NCBI GenBank assembly: GCA_016462625.1
Contig: JAEMSV010000112.1
Location: forward strand, 1-11,586
From: Solirubrobacteraceae bacterium
Lineage (GTDB): Bacteria; Actinomycetota; Thermoleophilia; Solirubrobacterales; Solirubrobacteraceae
DNA: 11,586 bases
Direction: 5' to 3'
Positions 1-6,161 of this stretch are shown piece by piece. How positions within the stretch are numbered: position 1 is the stretch's first letter; every line of letters begins with the position of its first letter. The position numbers and the translations under genes are program-made. The notes beneath the pieces were generated by a model. It made no database searches. It saw nothing but the letters and a program-made list of their open reading frames with translations, and was not told the origin of the DNA.

Positions 1-48
1 ATGGGCAAGGTCACGAAGTTCATCTACGGCCGCGGGAAGCGCGACTGA
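1..48 (+). CDS. 3' end of an upstream gene (unidentified)
   Basis: An open frame from the window edge ends at TGA 46-48 and encodes a basic tail ending KFIYGRGKRD. It opens with ATG at base 1, so formally it could be a 15-residue peptide, but it is more likely the C-terminus of a gene cut by the window. The tail is too short to assign a family. Its stop overlaps the proposed CTG start of the next gene (CTGA, 45-48), and a GGGAAG stretch at 34-39 could serve as that gene's ribosome binding site. Both points suggest the two genes share an operon. Confidence 0.45.
   Translation: MGKVTKFIYGRGKRD
34..47 (+). promoter_or_regulatory. Ribosome binding site supporting a CTG start
   Basis: GGGAAG (34-39) lies five bases before CTG (45-47). 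That is good Shine-Dalgarno spacing and supports translation of the EamA gene from CTG, coupled to termination of the upstream frame at TGA 46-48. No ATG, GTG or TTG exists in this frame between the window edge and 111. Confidence 0.45.
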
Positions 49-896
49 CGGCCATAGGCCTGGCCCTCCTCTCGTCGATCTTCTGGGGGGCTTCGGATTT
101 CCTCGGCGGCTTGAAGAGCCGCAGCTTCGCCGTGCCCGTCGTCCTGCTCGTCACGTACACGACGAGCCTGATCCTGACGGGCATCGGCGTGGTCCTGGTC
201 GGCGATCCGTTCCCCGGCGGGCACGCGTTCTACGGCTTCGCGGCGGGGCTCTGCGGCATCGCCGGGCTCGGCTGCTTCTACCGTGCGCTGGCGCGGGGCA
301 CGATGTCGATCGTCGCGCCGATCAGCGCGACCGGGGTCGCGCTGCCCGTGATCGTCGGGCTCGTGCAGGGCGACGAGCCGGGGCCGATGGCCTCCGCGGG
401 CCTGGTGCTCGCGGTCGTCGGCGTCATCCTCGCGTCGCGCGAGTCCGCGCCGGAGGACGGGGTCCAGCCGGAGGCCGGGCGCGGCGAGATCATCGGGCTG
501 TCGCTGGCGGCCGGCCTCGGTTTCGGCGCGTACTTCACGTTCGCGGACCTCGCGTCGGAGGCGTCGGTGAGCTGGGCGCTGTTCCTGAGCCGCGCGATCT
601 CGGCACCCGTGCTGCTCGCGATCGTGGTCGCGGGGGTGGGGGTCGCCGCGGTCCCGCGGACGGCCCCGGCGTTGCTGCCGCTCGTGGCGGTCGGGGTCCT
701 CGACCTGATGGCGAACACGTTCTTCAACATCGCGAGCACGAAGGGCGACCTGTCGGGCGTCGCGGTGGCCGCGGCGCTCTATCCGGTGGTGACCGTGCTG
801 CTCGCCGCGCTCGTCCTGCACGAGCGCGTGCGTGGCAGTCAGGCGGTGGGCGTCATCGCCGCGCTGACCGGCGTCGTGATGATCGCCTCGGGCTGA
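45..896 (+). CDS. EamA/DMT-family membrane transporter
   Basis: A predicted inner-membrane carrier of the drug/metabolite transporter superfamily with two EamA repeats and about ten hydrophobic helices. The substrate is unknown. Family signatures visible are an N-terminal SSIFWGASDFLGG, YRALARGTMSIVAPISA at the end of helix 3 and start of helix 4, and a closing LVLHERVRGSQAVGVIAALTGVV. Length is about 283 residues, normal for the family. The first conventional start is TTG at 111, but starting there would delete the conserved first helix. The frame is open upstream, and the best start is CTG at 45, which overlaps the previous stop (CTGA) with GGGAAG five bases before it. The gene ends six bases from the convergent mazF stop. 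Family is confident; start is inferred and substrate unknown. Confidence 0.85.
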   Translation: MTAIGLALLSSIFWGASDFLGGLKSRSFAVPVVLLVTYTTSLILTGIGVVLVGDPFPGGHAFYGFAAGLCGIAGLGCFYRALARGTMSIVAPISATGVALPVIVGLVQGDEPGPMASAGLVLAVVGVILASRESAPEDGVQPEAGRGEIIGLSLAAGLGFGAYFTFADLASEASVSWALFLSRAISAPVLLAIVVAGVGVAAVPRTAPALLPLVAVGVLDLMANTFFNIASTKGDLSGVAVAAALYPVVTVLLAALVLHERVRGSQAVGVIAALTGVVMIASG

Positions 897-902
897 GGCG
901 GC

Positions 903-1250
903 TCACTGGCGGCCGAGCACGACGTCGATCCCGGCGAGGACCAGGCCGAGCTCTCCGCTCGAGAGACGGCCGATGTGGTCGGCGAGCAGGCGCCGATCGA
1001 TGGCGGTGATCTGCGAGACGTTGGCCACGGAGTCTTTCGGCAGCCCGGTGCGCCCAGCGGGGAGCACGACGTTGCCCGGCGCGGCGGCGAGCCGCAGGTT
1101 GCTCGTGAGCGGCACCACGACGGTGGTGGCGATCCGGCTGGCGTTGAACTCGTCGCCCTGCACCACGGCGACCGGTCTGCGGAACTCCGGGCCAGAGCCG
1201 GACGGATCTTCGAGTGACGCCCAGCAGACGTCGCCCTGGCTGATCACCAT
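903..1250 (-). CDS. mazF: MazF-family endoribonuclease toxin (MazF6/MazF-mt3-like)
   Basis: A 115-residue PemK/MazF toxin, expected to cleave single-stranded RNA at a short sequence when released from its antitoxin. Signatures are an N-terminal MVISQGDVCWASL strand, the RRP motif (residues 24-26) after a GSGPEF loop, VVPLTSN (45-51) and the PKDSVANV segment (71-78). An Arg in RRP and Thr49 occupy the places of the RNA-cleaving Arg and Thr of characterised MazF proteins. From memory, layout and wording closely resemble Mycobacterium tuberculosis MazF6 (Rv1991c). The ATG at 1250 overlaps the antitoxin's last codons by 7 bases, and no strong ribosome binding site is visible, so translation is probably coupled. 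The cleavage sequence cannot be predicted. Confidence 0.93.
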   Translation of the reverse strand: MVISQGDVCWASLEDPSGSGPEFRRPVAVVQGDEFNASRIATTVVVPLTSNLRLAAAPGNVVLPAGRTGLPKDSVANVSQITAIDRRLLADHIGRLSSGELGLVLAGIDVVLGRQ

Positions 1251-1480
1251 TCGTTGGTCTCGAGGGTGCGACGGGCGGTGGCTTCGACGAACCCGAGATC
1301 CTCGGCGCCGAGTTCGTCGGCCAGTTCGTCGAGGGCCCGGGTGACCTCTCCGGGCTCGCGCCGGGCGACATAGTCCGCGAGCGCCTCGCGGTAGACCTCG
1401 CTGCGACTCTTGCCCATTCGGCGGGCGAGCGCGTCGGCCTGGTGGAACAGGTCATCCGGGATCGAGATCGCCGTCTTCAT
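1244..1480 (-). CDS. mazE: MazE6-like ribbon-helix-helix antitoxin
   Basis: A 78-residue antitoxin partner of the overlapping MazF. The N-terminus MKTAISIPDDLFHQ (residues 1-14) followed by GKSRSEVYREAL is a MetJ/Arc-type ribbon-helix-helix DNA-binding domain. The acidic C-terminal half, ending ETNEW, is the expected toxin-wrapping tail. It resembles M. tuberculosis MazE6 (Rv1991A) in both halves (recall, not a search). The frame is open further upstream to 1567, but ATG 1480 is the natural start: it begins the RHH strand, sits 6 bases after a clear -10 (TATACT), and the extra upstream residues are low-complexity basic sequence overlapping the neighbouring gene. Antitoxin precedes toxin, the usual order for autoregulation. 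Confidence 0.93.
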   Translation of the reverse strand: MKTAISIPDDLFHQADALARRMGKSRSEVYREALADYVARREPGEVTRALDELADELGAEDLGFVEATARRTLETNEW

Positions 1481-1495
1481 ACCAAAAGTATAACC
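1478..1495 (-). promoter_or_regulatory. mazEF promoter with inverted-repeat operator
   Basis: On the minus strand a near-consensus -10 hexamer TATACT (1492-1487) is followed by six bases and then the mazE ATG, predicting a leaderless transcript. An inverted repeat ATAC-N5-GTAT (1479-1491 on plus) overlaps both the -10 and the start codon, where a ribbon-helix-helix antitoxin would bind for autorepression. It is a small A/T-rich island in a very GC-rich surround. No good -35 was found. Confidence 0.55.
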
Positions 1496-1517
1496 AGCTC
1501 GACGGCCTGGCCAGGGA

Positions 1518-3062
1518 TCAGGCAGAGAGCTGCGGGATCCCGATCGTGACCGGCGGTTTCGCCGCATCGACCGCGGCGGCGTGCTCGCCCGCGAAATGCA
1601 GGGTGAGCAGGAGCTCGGTCGCCCAGCGGTCGTTGCTCAGCGCGATGGCGGCCCGCTCGGCGGGGTCGGCGAAGCGGTCCAGCCAGGGTGAGTCGCGGAC
1701 GATCTCCCCGGCCGCCGCGCTCGTGACGACGGTGTCGAACGGGCTGTAGCTCATGTCCGGGGGCGCGGAGCGCAGCCACGCGCCCGGTGGGGCGGTGACG
1801 CGCATCCGCGACGCGGTCGCGGTGGGGTGGCGCAGGAGCTCGGGCGCGAGGCGGCCGATCGCGGCGCGGTGGAAGGCGTCGCCCAGCTTGCGGTCGCGCG
1901 GGAGGCGCGCGGCGGCGAGCGCCCAGCGGGCGTCGAGGAACGGGGAGGCGACGGGCATCGTGGCCGCTGCGAGGTGGAGCCCGGTGCCGACGAAGCGGCG
2001 CACGCGCTGGAGCGCGTAGAAGTGATCGAGGCGGGCGAGCGGGCGGCGTGGGGCCGAGCACGTGGCCGCGAGACGATCGGGGAGCCAGGCGGCGGTGTCG
2101 CCGCCTCGCAGCGGGTCGAGGACCCGGATCGGGTCCGCGTGGCGCGCCCGCCCGCGGCGGACCGTCAGCGCGAGCCGGGCGCCGGCGAGCGCCCCGGGGC
2201 CGTGGTCGGCGGTCCGGGCGGCGAGGCCGGCGTCGGCGTAGAACGACCGCGCCAGCTCGCCGTTGGCGCCCTTCAGTGCGATCGGCGCGCCGGTGGCGGC
2301 GGCACCACCGAGGAGCAGATACGAGTGCCAGTCGCCCGCGAGATAGCCGCCGCCGGTGCGGCGGGTGATCGCCGCGCCGTGGCGCAGGAAGTCGGCGGAG
2401 TCGAGCTCGACGACGTGGTGCTCGAGGCCGGTGGCCCGGGCGATCGCAGTGGCGACGCGCCGGTCGCTGCCGTGCTCGGGGCCGGCCGTCCACAGCATCG
2501 GGCGCCTCCCGAGGTGCAGCAGCGCCGCCAGGAGGAGGCGGCTGTCCATGCCGGCGGTGAGCGTGAGGAGCGGGTCCCCCGGCATCTCGGCGAGCGCGTC
2601 GAGCAGCTGCTGAACGGCGCGCTCGTCTGTGTCCCGCGGCCCGTCGAGCGCGGCGGTCAGCGGGTCCGCGCGCGTCATCGTCACGATCCCGGCGTGCCGG
2701 TGCAGGATCGCTCCGGCGGGCATCCGCCGGATGTCGCGGTGCAGCGTCTGCTCGCCGACGAGATGCCGCATCAGCGCGAGCGTGCGGACGGCGTCGTCGT
2801 CCCAGCGCCAGGGCAGGCCCGCCTGCTGGGCGACCGCGAAGAGGTCGTCTCCGTGGACGACCGCGCCTACGGCGTCCTGGGTCCAGTAGTACGGGCGGCA
2901 GGCCAGGAGCGAGCTGACGATGTAGGTCTCGCCGGGACCGTCCTCGGCGACGGTGAAGTCACCGGGCAGCTCCTCGATCGGCGTTCCTGTGCGGGCGGCG
3001 GCGATGAGCTGCGCGCCTGACCAGGGGGACCAACCCACCATGCGGACATCCGAGTCGTGCAT
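1518..3062 (-). CDS. Asparagine-synthase-like ATP-dependent amide ligase without glutaminase site
   Basis: A 514-residue protein with an asparagine synthetase ATP-pyrophosphatase domain. The PP-loop is seen as TLTAGMDSR (residues 167-175), with KGANGELARSFY (264-275), DHFYALQRVRRF (346-357) and SPFLD (373-377) matching conserved positions of asparagine-synthase-related proteins. The N-terminal third (about 30-130, GDFTVAEDG through ILHRHAG) looks like a vestigial Ntn-hydrolase domain. The chain begins MHDSD, so the Cys2 nucleophile needed for glutamine hydrolysis is absent. It may therefore adenylate a carboxylate and use a free or internal amine, as in beta-lactam synthetase, CarA or lasso cyclases, which have similar length. 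No lasso precursor or other biosynthetic gene is adjacent. ATG 3062 follows a TACCTT -10 by seven bases. Substrate unknown. Confidence 0.8.
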   Translation of the reverse strand: MHDSDVRMVGWSPWSGAQLIAAARTGTPIEELPGDFTVAEDGPGETYIVSSLLACRPYYWTQDAVGAVVHGDDLFAVAQQAGLPWRWDDDAVRTLALMRHLVGEQTLHRDIRRMPAGAILHRHAGIVTMTRADPLTAALDGPRDTDERAVQQLLDALAEMPGDPLLTLTAGMDSRLLLAALLHLGRRPMLWTAGPEHGSDRRVATAIARATGLEHHVVELDSADFLRHGAAITRRTGGGYLAGDWHSYLLLGGAAATGAPIALKGANGELARSFYADAGLAARTADHGPGALAGARLALTVRRGRARHADPIRVLDPLRGGDTAAWLPDRLAATCSAPRRPLARLDHFYALQRVRRFVGTGLHLAAATMPVASPFLDARWALAAARLPRDRKLGDAFHRAAIGRLAPELLRHPTATASRMRVTAPPGAWLRSAPPDMSYSPFDTVVTSAAAGEIVRDSPWLDRFADPAERAAIALSNDRWATELLLTLHFAGEHAAAVDAAKPPVTIGIPQLSA

Positions 3063-3147
3063 TGCATCGAAGGTATCTGTGCAAACGCCGATCGGCGTGA
3101 ATCCGGTTCAGGCGATCGCCCGGTGGGCCGGGCAGTAGCCTGCGGGC
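3063..3147. promoter_or_regulatory. Divergent promoter region with 14-bp palindrome
   Basis: This 85-bp gap serves the ligase gene (minus) and the ctaG-like gene (plus). On the minus strand TACCTT (3075-3070) lies 7 bases before ATG 3062. On the plus strand TAGCCT (3136-3141) lies 6 bases before GTG 3148. Both look like -10 boxes of leaderless transcripts. A perfect palindrome ACGCCGATCGGCGT (3085-3098) covers the expected -35 area of the minus-strand promoter and is a candidate operator. No binding protein is identifiable. Confidence 0.45.
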
Positions 3148-4038
3148 GTGGTGATGATCGGGCACGTCGGCGGCCCGCAGGTCGATGTCTTGCAGCTCGC
3201 GCCGCTGCTCGCGGCGGCGGTGATGTACGGCCTGCGCGCCCGCACGCTCTCCGGCGACGGGCGAGCGGTGCCGGTGTGGCGGCAGGCGTCGTGGTACGCC
3301 GGGCTGCTGCTGATCGCACTCACGCTCTCCTCGCCGCTTGGCCACCTCGCGGGCGAGCTCTTCGTCGCGCACATGACCGAGCACCTCCTGATCGCCGAGG
3401 TCGGCTCGCTTCTGCTCGTGCTGGGGCTGACCGGGCCGGTGTTGGTGCCGATCCTGCGGGTTCCGTGGCTGCGCTGGCTCGAGCGGCTGGCCCAGCCGGT
3501 GCCGGCCTTCGTCCTGTGGGCGGCCAACCTCGTGTTCTGGCACCTCGCGGGCCCGCACGAGGCGGCGCTGCGCACCGACGCGATCCACGCGCTGCAGCAC
3601 ATGTGCTTCGTCGGCTTTGCCTTCAACGCCTGGATGGCACTGCTCGGCCCGCTGCCCAAACCGGCGTGGTTCGGCAACTGGGCGAAGCTCGGGTACATCG
3701 TGGCGCTGCGGCTGTTCGGCACGCTCGTCGCCAACGTCTTCGTGTGGACCGGTCAGCCGCTGTATGACGCCTACCGACCCGGCGAGCGCTACTGGTCGAT
3801 CGACCCGCTCTCCGACCAGGTCGCGGCGGGCAGCGTGATGATGGTCGAGGGCTCGATCGTCACGCTCTGCGTGCTCTGCTGGCTGTTCCTGCGGGCCGGG
3901 CGTGAAGAGGACGAGGCCACCGCGCTCGACGAGCTGGCGGTCGCGCGCGGCGTGGATCTCCCCGCGGGACGGGCCGCGCGGGCGGTCGCCGCGGGGCGCG
4001 GGGACGAGCTGCGCGCCCGCATCGAGAGCCAGGGCTGA
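3148..4038 (+). CDS. CtaG/DUF1404-family cytochrome c oxidase assembly membrane protein
   Basis: A 296-residue polytopic membrane protein of the Caa3_CtaG family, linked to cytochrome caa3 oxidase assembly, probably copper delivery. About six or seven hydrophobic segments run from roughly residue 16 to 249. Conserved family features are LSSPLGHLA (60-68), HMTEHLLI (75-82), the WHLAGPHEAALRTDAIHALQHMCF stretch (131-154) and GQPLYDAYRPGERYW (202-216). Histidines 75, 79, 132, 147 and 151 are candidate metal ligands. The last 45 residues are a charged, probably cytoplasmic tail. GTG 3148 is chosen because it sits six bases after a -10-like TAGCCT; GTG 3151 and ATG 3154 are alternatives. No oxidase subunit gene is in the window, so the partner complex must be encoded elsewhere. 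Confidence 0.85.
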   Translation: MVMIGHVGGPQVDVLQLAPLLAAAVMYGLRARTLSGDGRAVPVWRQASWYAGLLLIALTLSSPLGHLAGELFVAHMTEHLLIAEVGSLLLVLGLTGPVLVPILRVPWLRWLERLAQPVPAFVLWAANLVFWHLAGPHEAALRTDAIHALQHMCFVGFAFNAWMALLGPLPKPAWFGNWAKLGYIVALRLFGTLVANVFVWTGQPLYDAYRPGERYWSIDPLSDQVAAGSVMMVEGSIVTLCVLCWLFLRAGREEDEATALDELAVARGVDLPAGRAARAVAAGRGDELRARIESQG

Positions 4039-4067
4039 CGCAGAAGTTCCGCAACAAACGACCCGGC

Positions 4068-4088
4068 TACGGTGTCTGACTCCTTGTG
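4068..4088 (+). promoter_or_regulatory. Candidate promoter of the glycoside hydrolase gene
   Basis: TACGGT (4068-4073) is a plausible -10 placed 12 bases before GTG 4086, predicting a leader of only about five bases. The gap after the previous stop (4039-4085) has no Shine-Dalgarno sequence and no terminator hairpin, so read-through from the ctaG-like gene is also possible. Confidence 0.35.
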
Positions 4089-5480
4089 CGTCTGATTCGC
4101 CCTGTCCTCATCACCCTGCTCGCGCTGGGCGCGGTCCTTCTCGGCTTCGCCGCGCCCGCGGCCTTCGCCCGCGCCGACCAGTCCATGACGTTCGAGGCGC
4201 CGCGCGATCTGCTCATCGCCGAGCACCGGGACGCCGCGCTGGCCGAGCTCGACTCGCTCGGGGTCAAGAGCCTCCGGGTGATCCTGCGGTGGAAGGACGT
4301 CGCGCCGGACGGCGACAGCGCGACGCGGCCGCAGTTCGACGCGACGGATCCGAACGCGTACGGCTGGGGCCAGTACGACGCGCTGTTCGCGGCCGCCAAG
4401 GCACGTGGGTGGTCGGTGCTGGTGACGCTGTCCAGCCCGGTCCCCAAGTGGGCGACGGCGGCCAAGCGCGACACCGTCACCCGGCCGAGCGCGGCGGAGT
4501 TCCGCCAGTTCGCAACCGCGGTCGGGCGCAAGTACGGCGACCAGATCGACACGTGGTCGGTCTGGAACGAGCCCAACCTGCCGGACTTCCTGCGCCCGCA
4601 GATCTCCCGCGGCAAGGCCGTCGGCCCGAGCCTCTACCGCGACCTGTACCTCGCGGGCCGGGCGGGGCTGCACGACGCCGGGCAGACGGGCGACTCGATC
4701 CTGTTCGGCGAGACCGCGCCGAAGGGCGGCGCGAACCGCCTGACGCCGATCGGGTTCATCCGCGGCGCGCTCTGCCTCGACAGCAAGTACCGCAAGCGCA
4801 GCAGCTGCGCAAAGGTGGCCACGGAGGGCGTCGCCCACCACGCCTACACGACGCGGCAGGGGCCGTCGTTCGTTCCCAAGAACGCCGAGGACGTCACGAT
4901 CCGGGTCGTCCGGCGGCTCTCGAAGGCGCTCGACCGCGCCGCGAGGGCCGGGGCGATCTCGGCGAACCTTCCGCTCTACCTGACCGAGTTCGGCATTCAG
5001 TCGACGCCCGACACGCTGTTCGGCGTGAGCCTGCTGCAACAGAACGAGTACCGCGCGATCAGCGAGCGGATGGCGCGGGAGAACCCGCGCGTCGTCGCGT
5101 TCTCCCAGTACCTGCTGCGCGACGATCCCCCGGGCGAGAACGGCAGCCACCCCGGTTTCGAGACCGGCCTGCGGTTCGACAACGGCAAGGCCAAGCCATC
5201 ACTGGCCGGGTTCCGGGTCCCGCTCGCCGTGCGCAAGCGCAAGGACGGCCAGGTCAGCATCTGGGGCCTCGTGCGCCCGGCGGCCGGCGCGACGACCGCG
5301 AAGCTGCAGGTCAGCACGGGCGGGTCCTTCCGGGATCTCCGCGACGTGACGACCGACGCGCGCGGCTCGTTCACGGTGACGTCGCAGGGCGGCTCGAACC
5401 GCCGCTGGCGCCTGCGCTGGACCACGCCTGGCGGCAAGGTCTACGTCGGGCCGGCGACGCGCGCCTACGACGGCGTCTGA
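4086..5480 (+). CDS. Secreted clan GH-A glycoside hydrolase (GH5/GH39-like)
   Basis: A 464-residue exported glycosidase. Residues 1-29 form a Sec signal peptide (Arg at 2 and 5, a hydrophobic core, cleavage probably after AFA). The TIM-barrel catalytic domain spans about 35-378. SVWNEPNLPDF carries the predicted acid/base Glu162, and LPLYLTEFGIQ carries the nucleophile Glu301, in the strand-4/strand-7 pattern of clan GH-A. HHAY (251-254) and FSQYLLRDD (339-347) fit conserved active-site strands. Residues about 379-464 form a beta-rich C-terminal module (KRKDGQVSIWGLVRP onward) of unknown role, perhaps carbohydrate binding. Cys230 and Cys241 could form a disulfide. GTG 4086 gives a complete signal peptide. 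Substrate cannot be read from sequence; GH39-, GH5- and GH10-like annotations are all conceivable. Confidence 0.8.
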   Translation: MRLIRPVLITLLALGAVLLGFAAPAAFARADQSMTFEAPRDLLIAEHRDAALAELDSLGVKSLRVILRWKDVAPDGDSATRPQFDATDPNAYGWGQYDALFAAAKARGWSVLVTLSSPVPKWATAAKRDTVTRPSAAEFRQFATAVGRKYGDQIDTWSVWNEPNLPDFLRPQISRGKAVGPSLYRDLYLAGRAGLHDAGQTGDSILFGETAPKGGANRLTPIGFIRGALCLDSKYRKRSSCAKVATEGVAHHAYTTRQGPSFVPKNAEDVTIRVVRRLSKALDRAARAGAISANLPLYLTEFGIQSTPDTLFGVSLLQQNEYRAISERMARENPRVVAFSQYLLRDDPPGENGSHPGFETGLRFDNGKAKPSLAGFRVPLAVRKRKDGQVSIWGLVRPAAGATTAKLQVSTGGSFRDLRDVTTDARGSFTVTSQGGSNRRWRLRWTTPGGKVYVGPATRAYDGV

Positions 5481-5511
5481 CCGAACGTTCACGTGCCAGG
5501 TCGTCGTGCTC

Positions 5512-5528
5512 TACCGTACGACGACATG
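5512..5528 (+). promoter_or_regulatory. Candidate leaderless promoter of the SixA-like gene
   Basis: TACCGT (5512-5517) lies eight bases before ATG 5526, matching the -10/start spacing seen at other genes here. The intergenic gap is 45 bases. It also contains a short palindrome GAACGTTC (5483-5490) of doubtful meaning, and no Shine-Dalgarno sequence. Confidence 0.4.
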
Positions 5529-6161
5529 TCGCATCAGGTGTGGCTCCTTCGGCACGGCGAGGCCGAACCGCACGACGCTCGGCCCGATCCGGAGCGGCGT
5601 CTGACCGAGCGCGGCGCTGAGCAGGCCGCGGCGGCCGGCCGGGCGCTGGTTGCGCTGGGGCTGCCGTTCCAGCACGTGTACACCAGCCCGAAGGTCCGGG
5701 CGGCGGAGACCGCGCGGCTTGCGTGCGAGGCCATGGGGATCGAGGCCGAGACGCACAAGCCGCTGACGTCCGAGTTCGGCATCGACGAGCTGCGCGAGCT
5801 GCTGCACGTCGTCGGCGATGACCGGCGGATCCTCCTGGTCGGGCACAACCCCGACTTCTCCCAGCTCGTCGGCGATCTGACCGGGGCGAACGTGCGCCTG
5901 AAGAAGGGCGCCGTGGCGGGCGTCCGCTACCACGGCGGGAGCGGTGAGCTGCTCACGCTGCTGCAGCCGCGCGAGCTGGCGCGGATCAGCGCGCGGGTTG
6001 CGGAGCCGATGGCGCTAGGTGGGTCCGAAGCGCTCGGTGAGGATCCGCTCGGGCGGATAGCCAGCCTCCAGCAGGAGGTCGGCGACGTGGTCGACGAAGC
6101 CGGTCGGCCCGCAGATGAACGCGGGCCCCTCGTCGAAGGCGGCGTCGGCGATGTCCTCTGA
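5526..6161 (+). CDS. sixA: SixA-type phosphohistidine phosphatase with antisense-overlapping tail
   Basis: A histidine phosphatase (phosphoglycerate mutase-like) of the SixA branch, expected to remove phosphate from phosphohistidine, though substrates vary in this family. The catalytic LLRHGEAEPHD motif holds Arg9-His10-Gly11, TSPKVRAAETA holds Arg58, and VGHNPDFSQLV holds His107. The domain is complete by about residue 157 (LLQPRELARIS), the usual SixA length of roughly 160. The frame continues to TGA 6159-6161, adding about 50 residues. Residues 164-211 are encoded opposite the reductase gene and show no recognisable fold. ATG 5526 is chosen because the chain then begins just before the RHG strand and follows a -10-like TACCGT. 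An upstream GTG at 5493 would add eleven unsupported residues. Core function is fairly sure; the tail is suspect. Confidence 0.85.
   Translation: MSHQVWLLRHGEAEPHDARPDPERRLTERGAEQAAAAGRALVALGLPFQHVYTSPKVRAAETARLACEAMGIEAETHKPLTSEFGIDELRELLHVVGDDRRILLVGHNPDFSQLVGDLTGANVRLKKGAVAGVRYHGGSGELLTLLQPRELARISARVAEPMALGGSEALGEDPLGRIASLQQEVGDVVDEAGRPADERGPLVEGGVGDVL

Noticed and set aside
903..1480. Larger defence island or mobile element around the toxin-antitoxin pair
   Set aside because: No transposase, integrase, repeats or restriction genes flank it, and base composition matches the neighbours apart from the promoter.
1481..1567. Upstream extension of the antitoxin frame
   Set aside because: It would overlap the ligase stop, adds basic low-complexity residues and bypasses the clear promoter just before ATG 1480.
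1827..3020. Long plus-strand open frame opposite the amide ligase gene
   Set aside because: Composition is Arg/Gly/Glu-rich with no domain, as expected for the antisense of a GC-rich gene; the opposite strand has a clear PP-loop protein.
1518..3062. Lasso-peptide cyclase in a lasso biosynthetic cluster
   Set aside because: No precursor peptide, RRE/leader peptidase or ABC transporter gene was found next to it on either strand.
3789..5150. Long minus-strand open frame over the ctaG-like and glycoside hydrolase genes
   Set aside because: It spans two well-supported plus-strand genes and shows only low-complexity Arg/Glu/Ala sequence.
3902..5620. 572-residue plus-strand open frame
   Set aside because: A frame-shifted shadow of the hydrolase, Arg/Pro-rich, without signal peptide or motif; the hydrolase frame has both catalytic glutamates.
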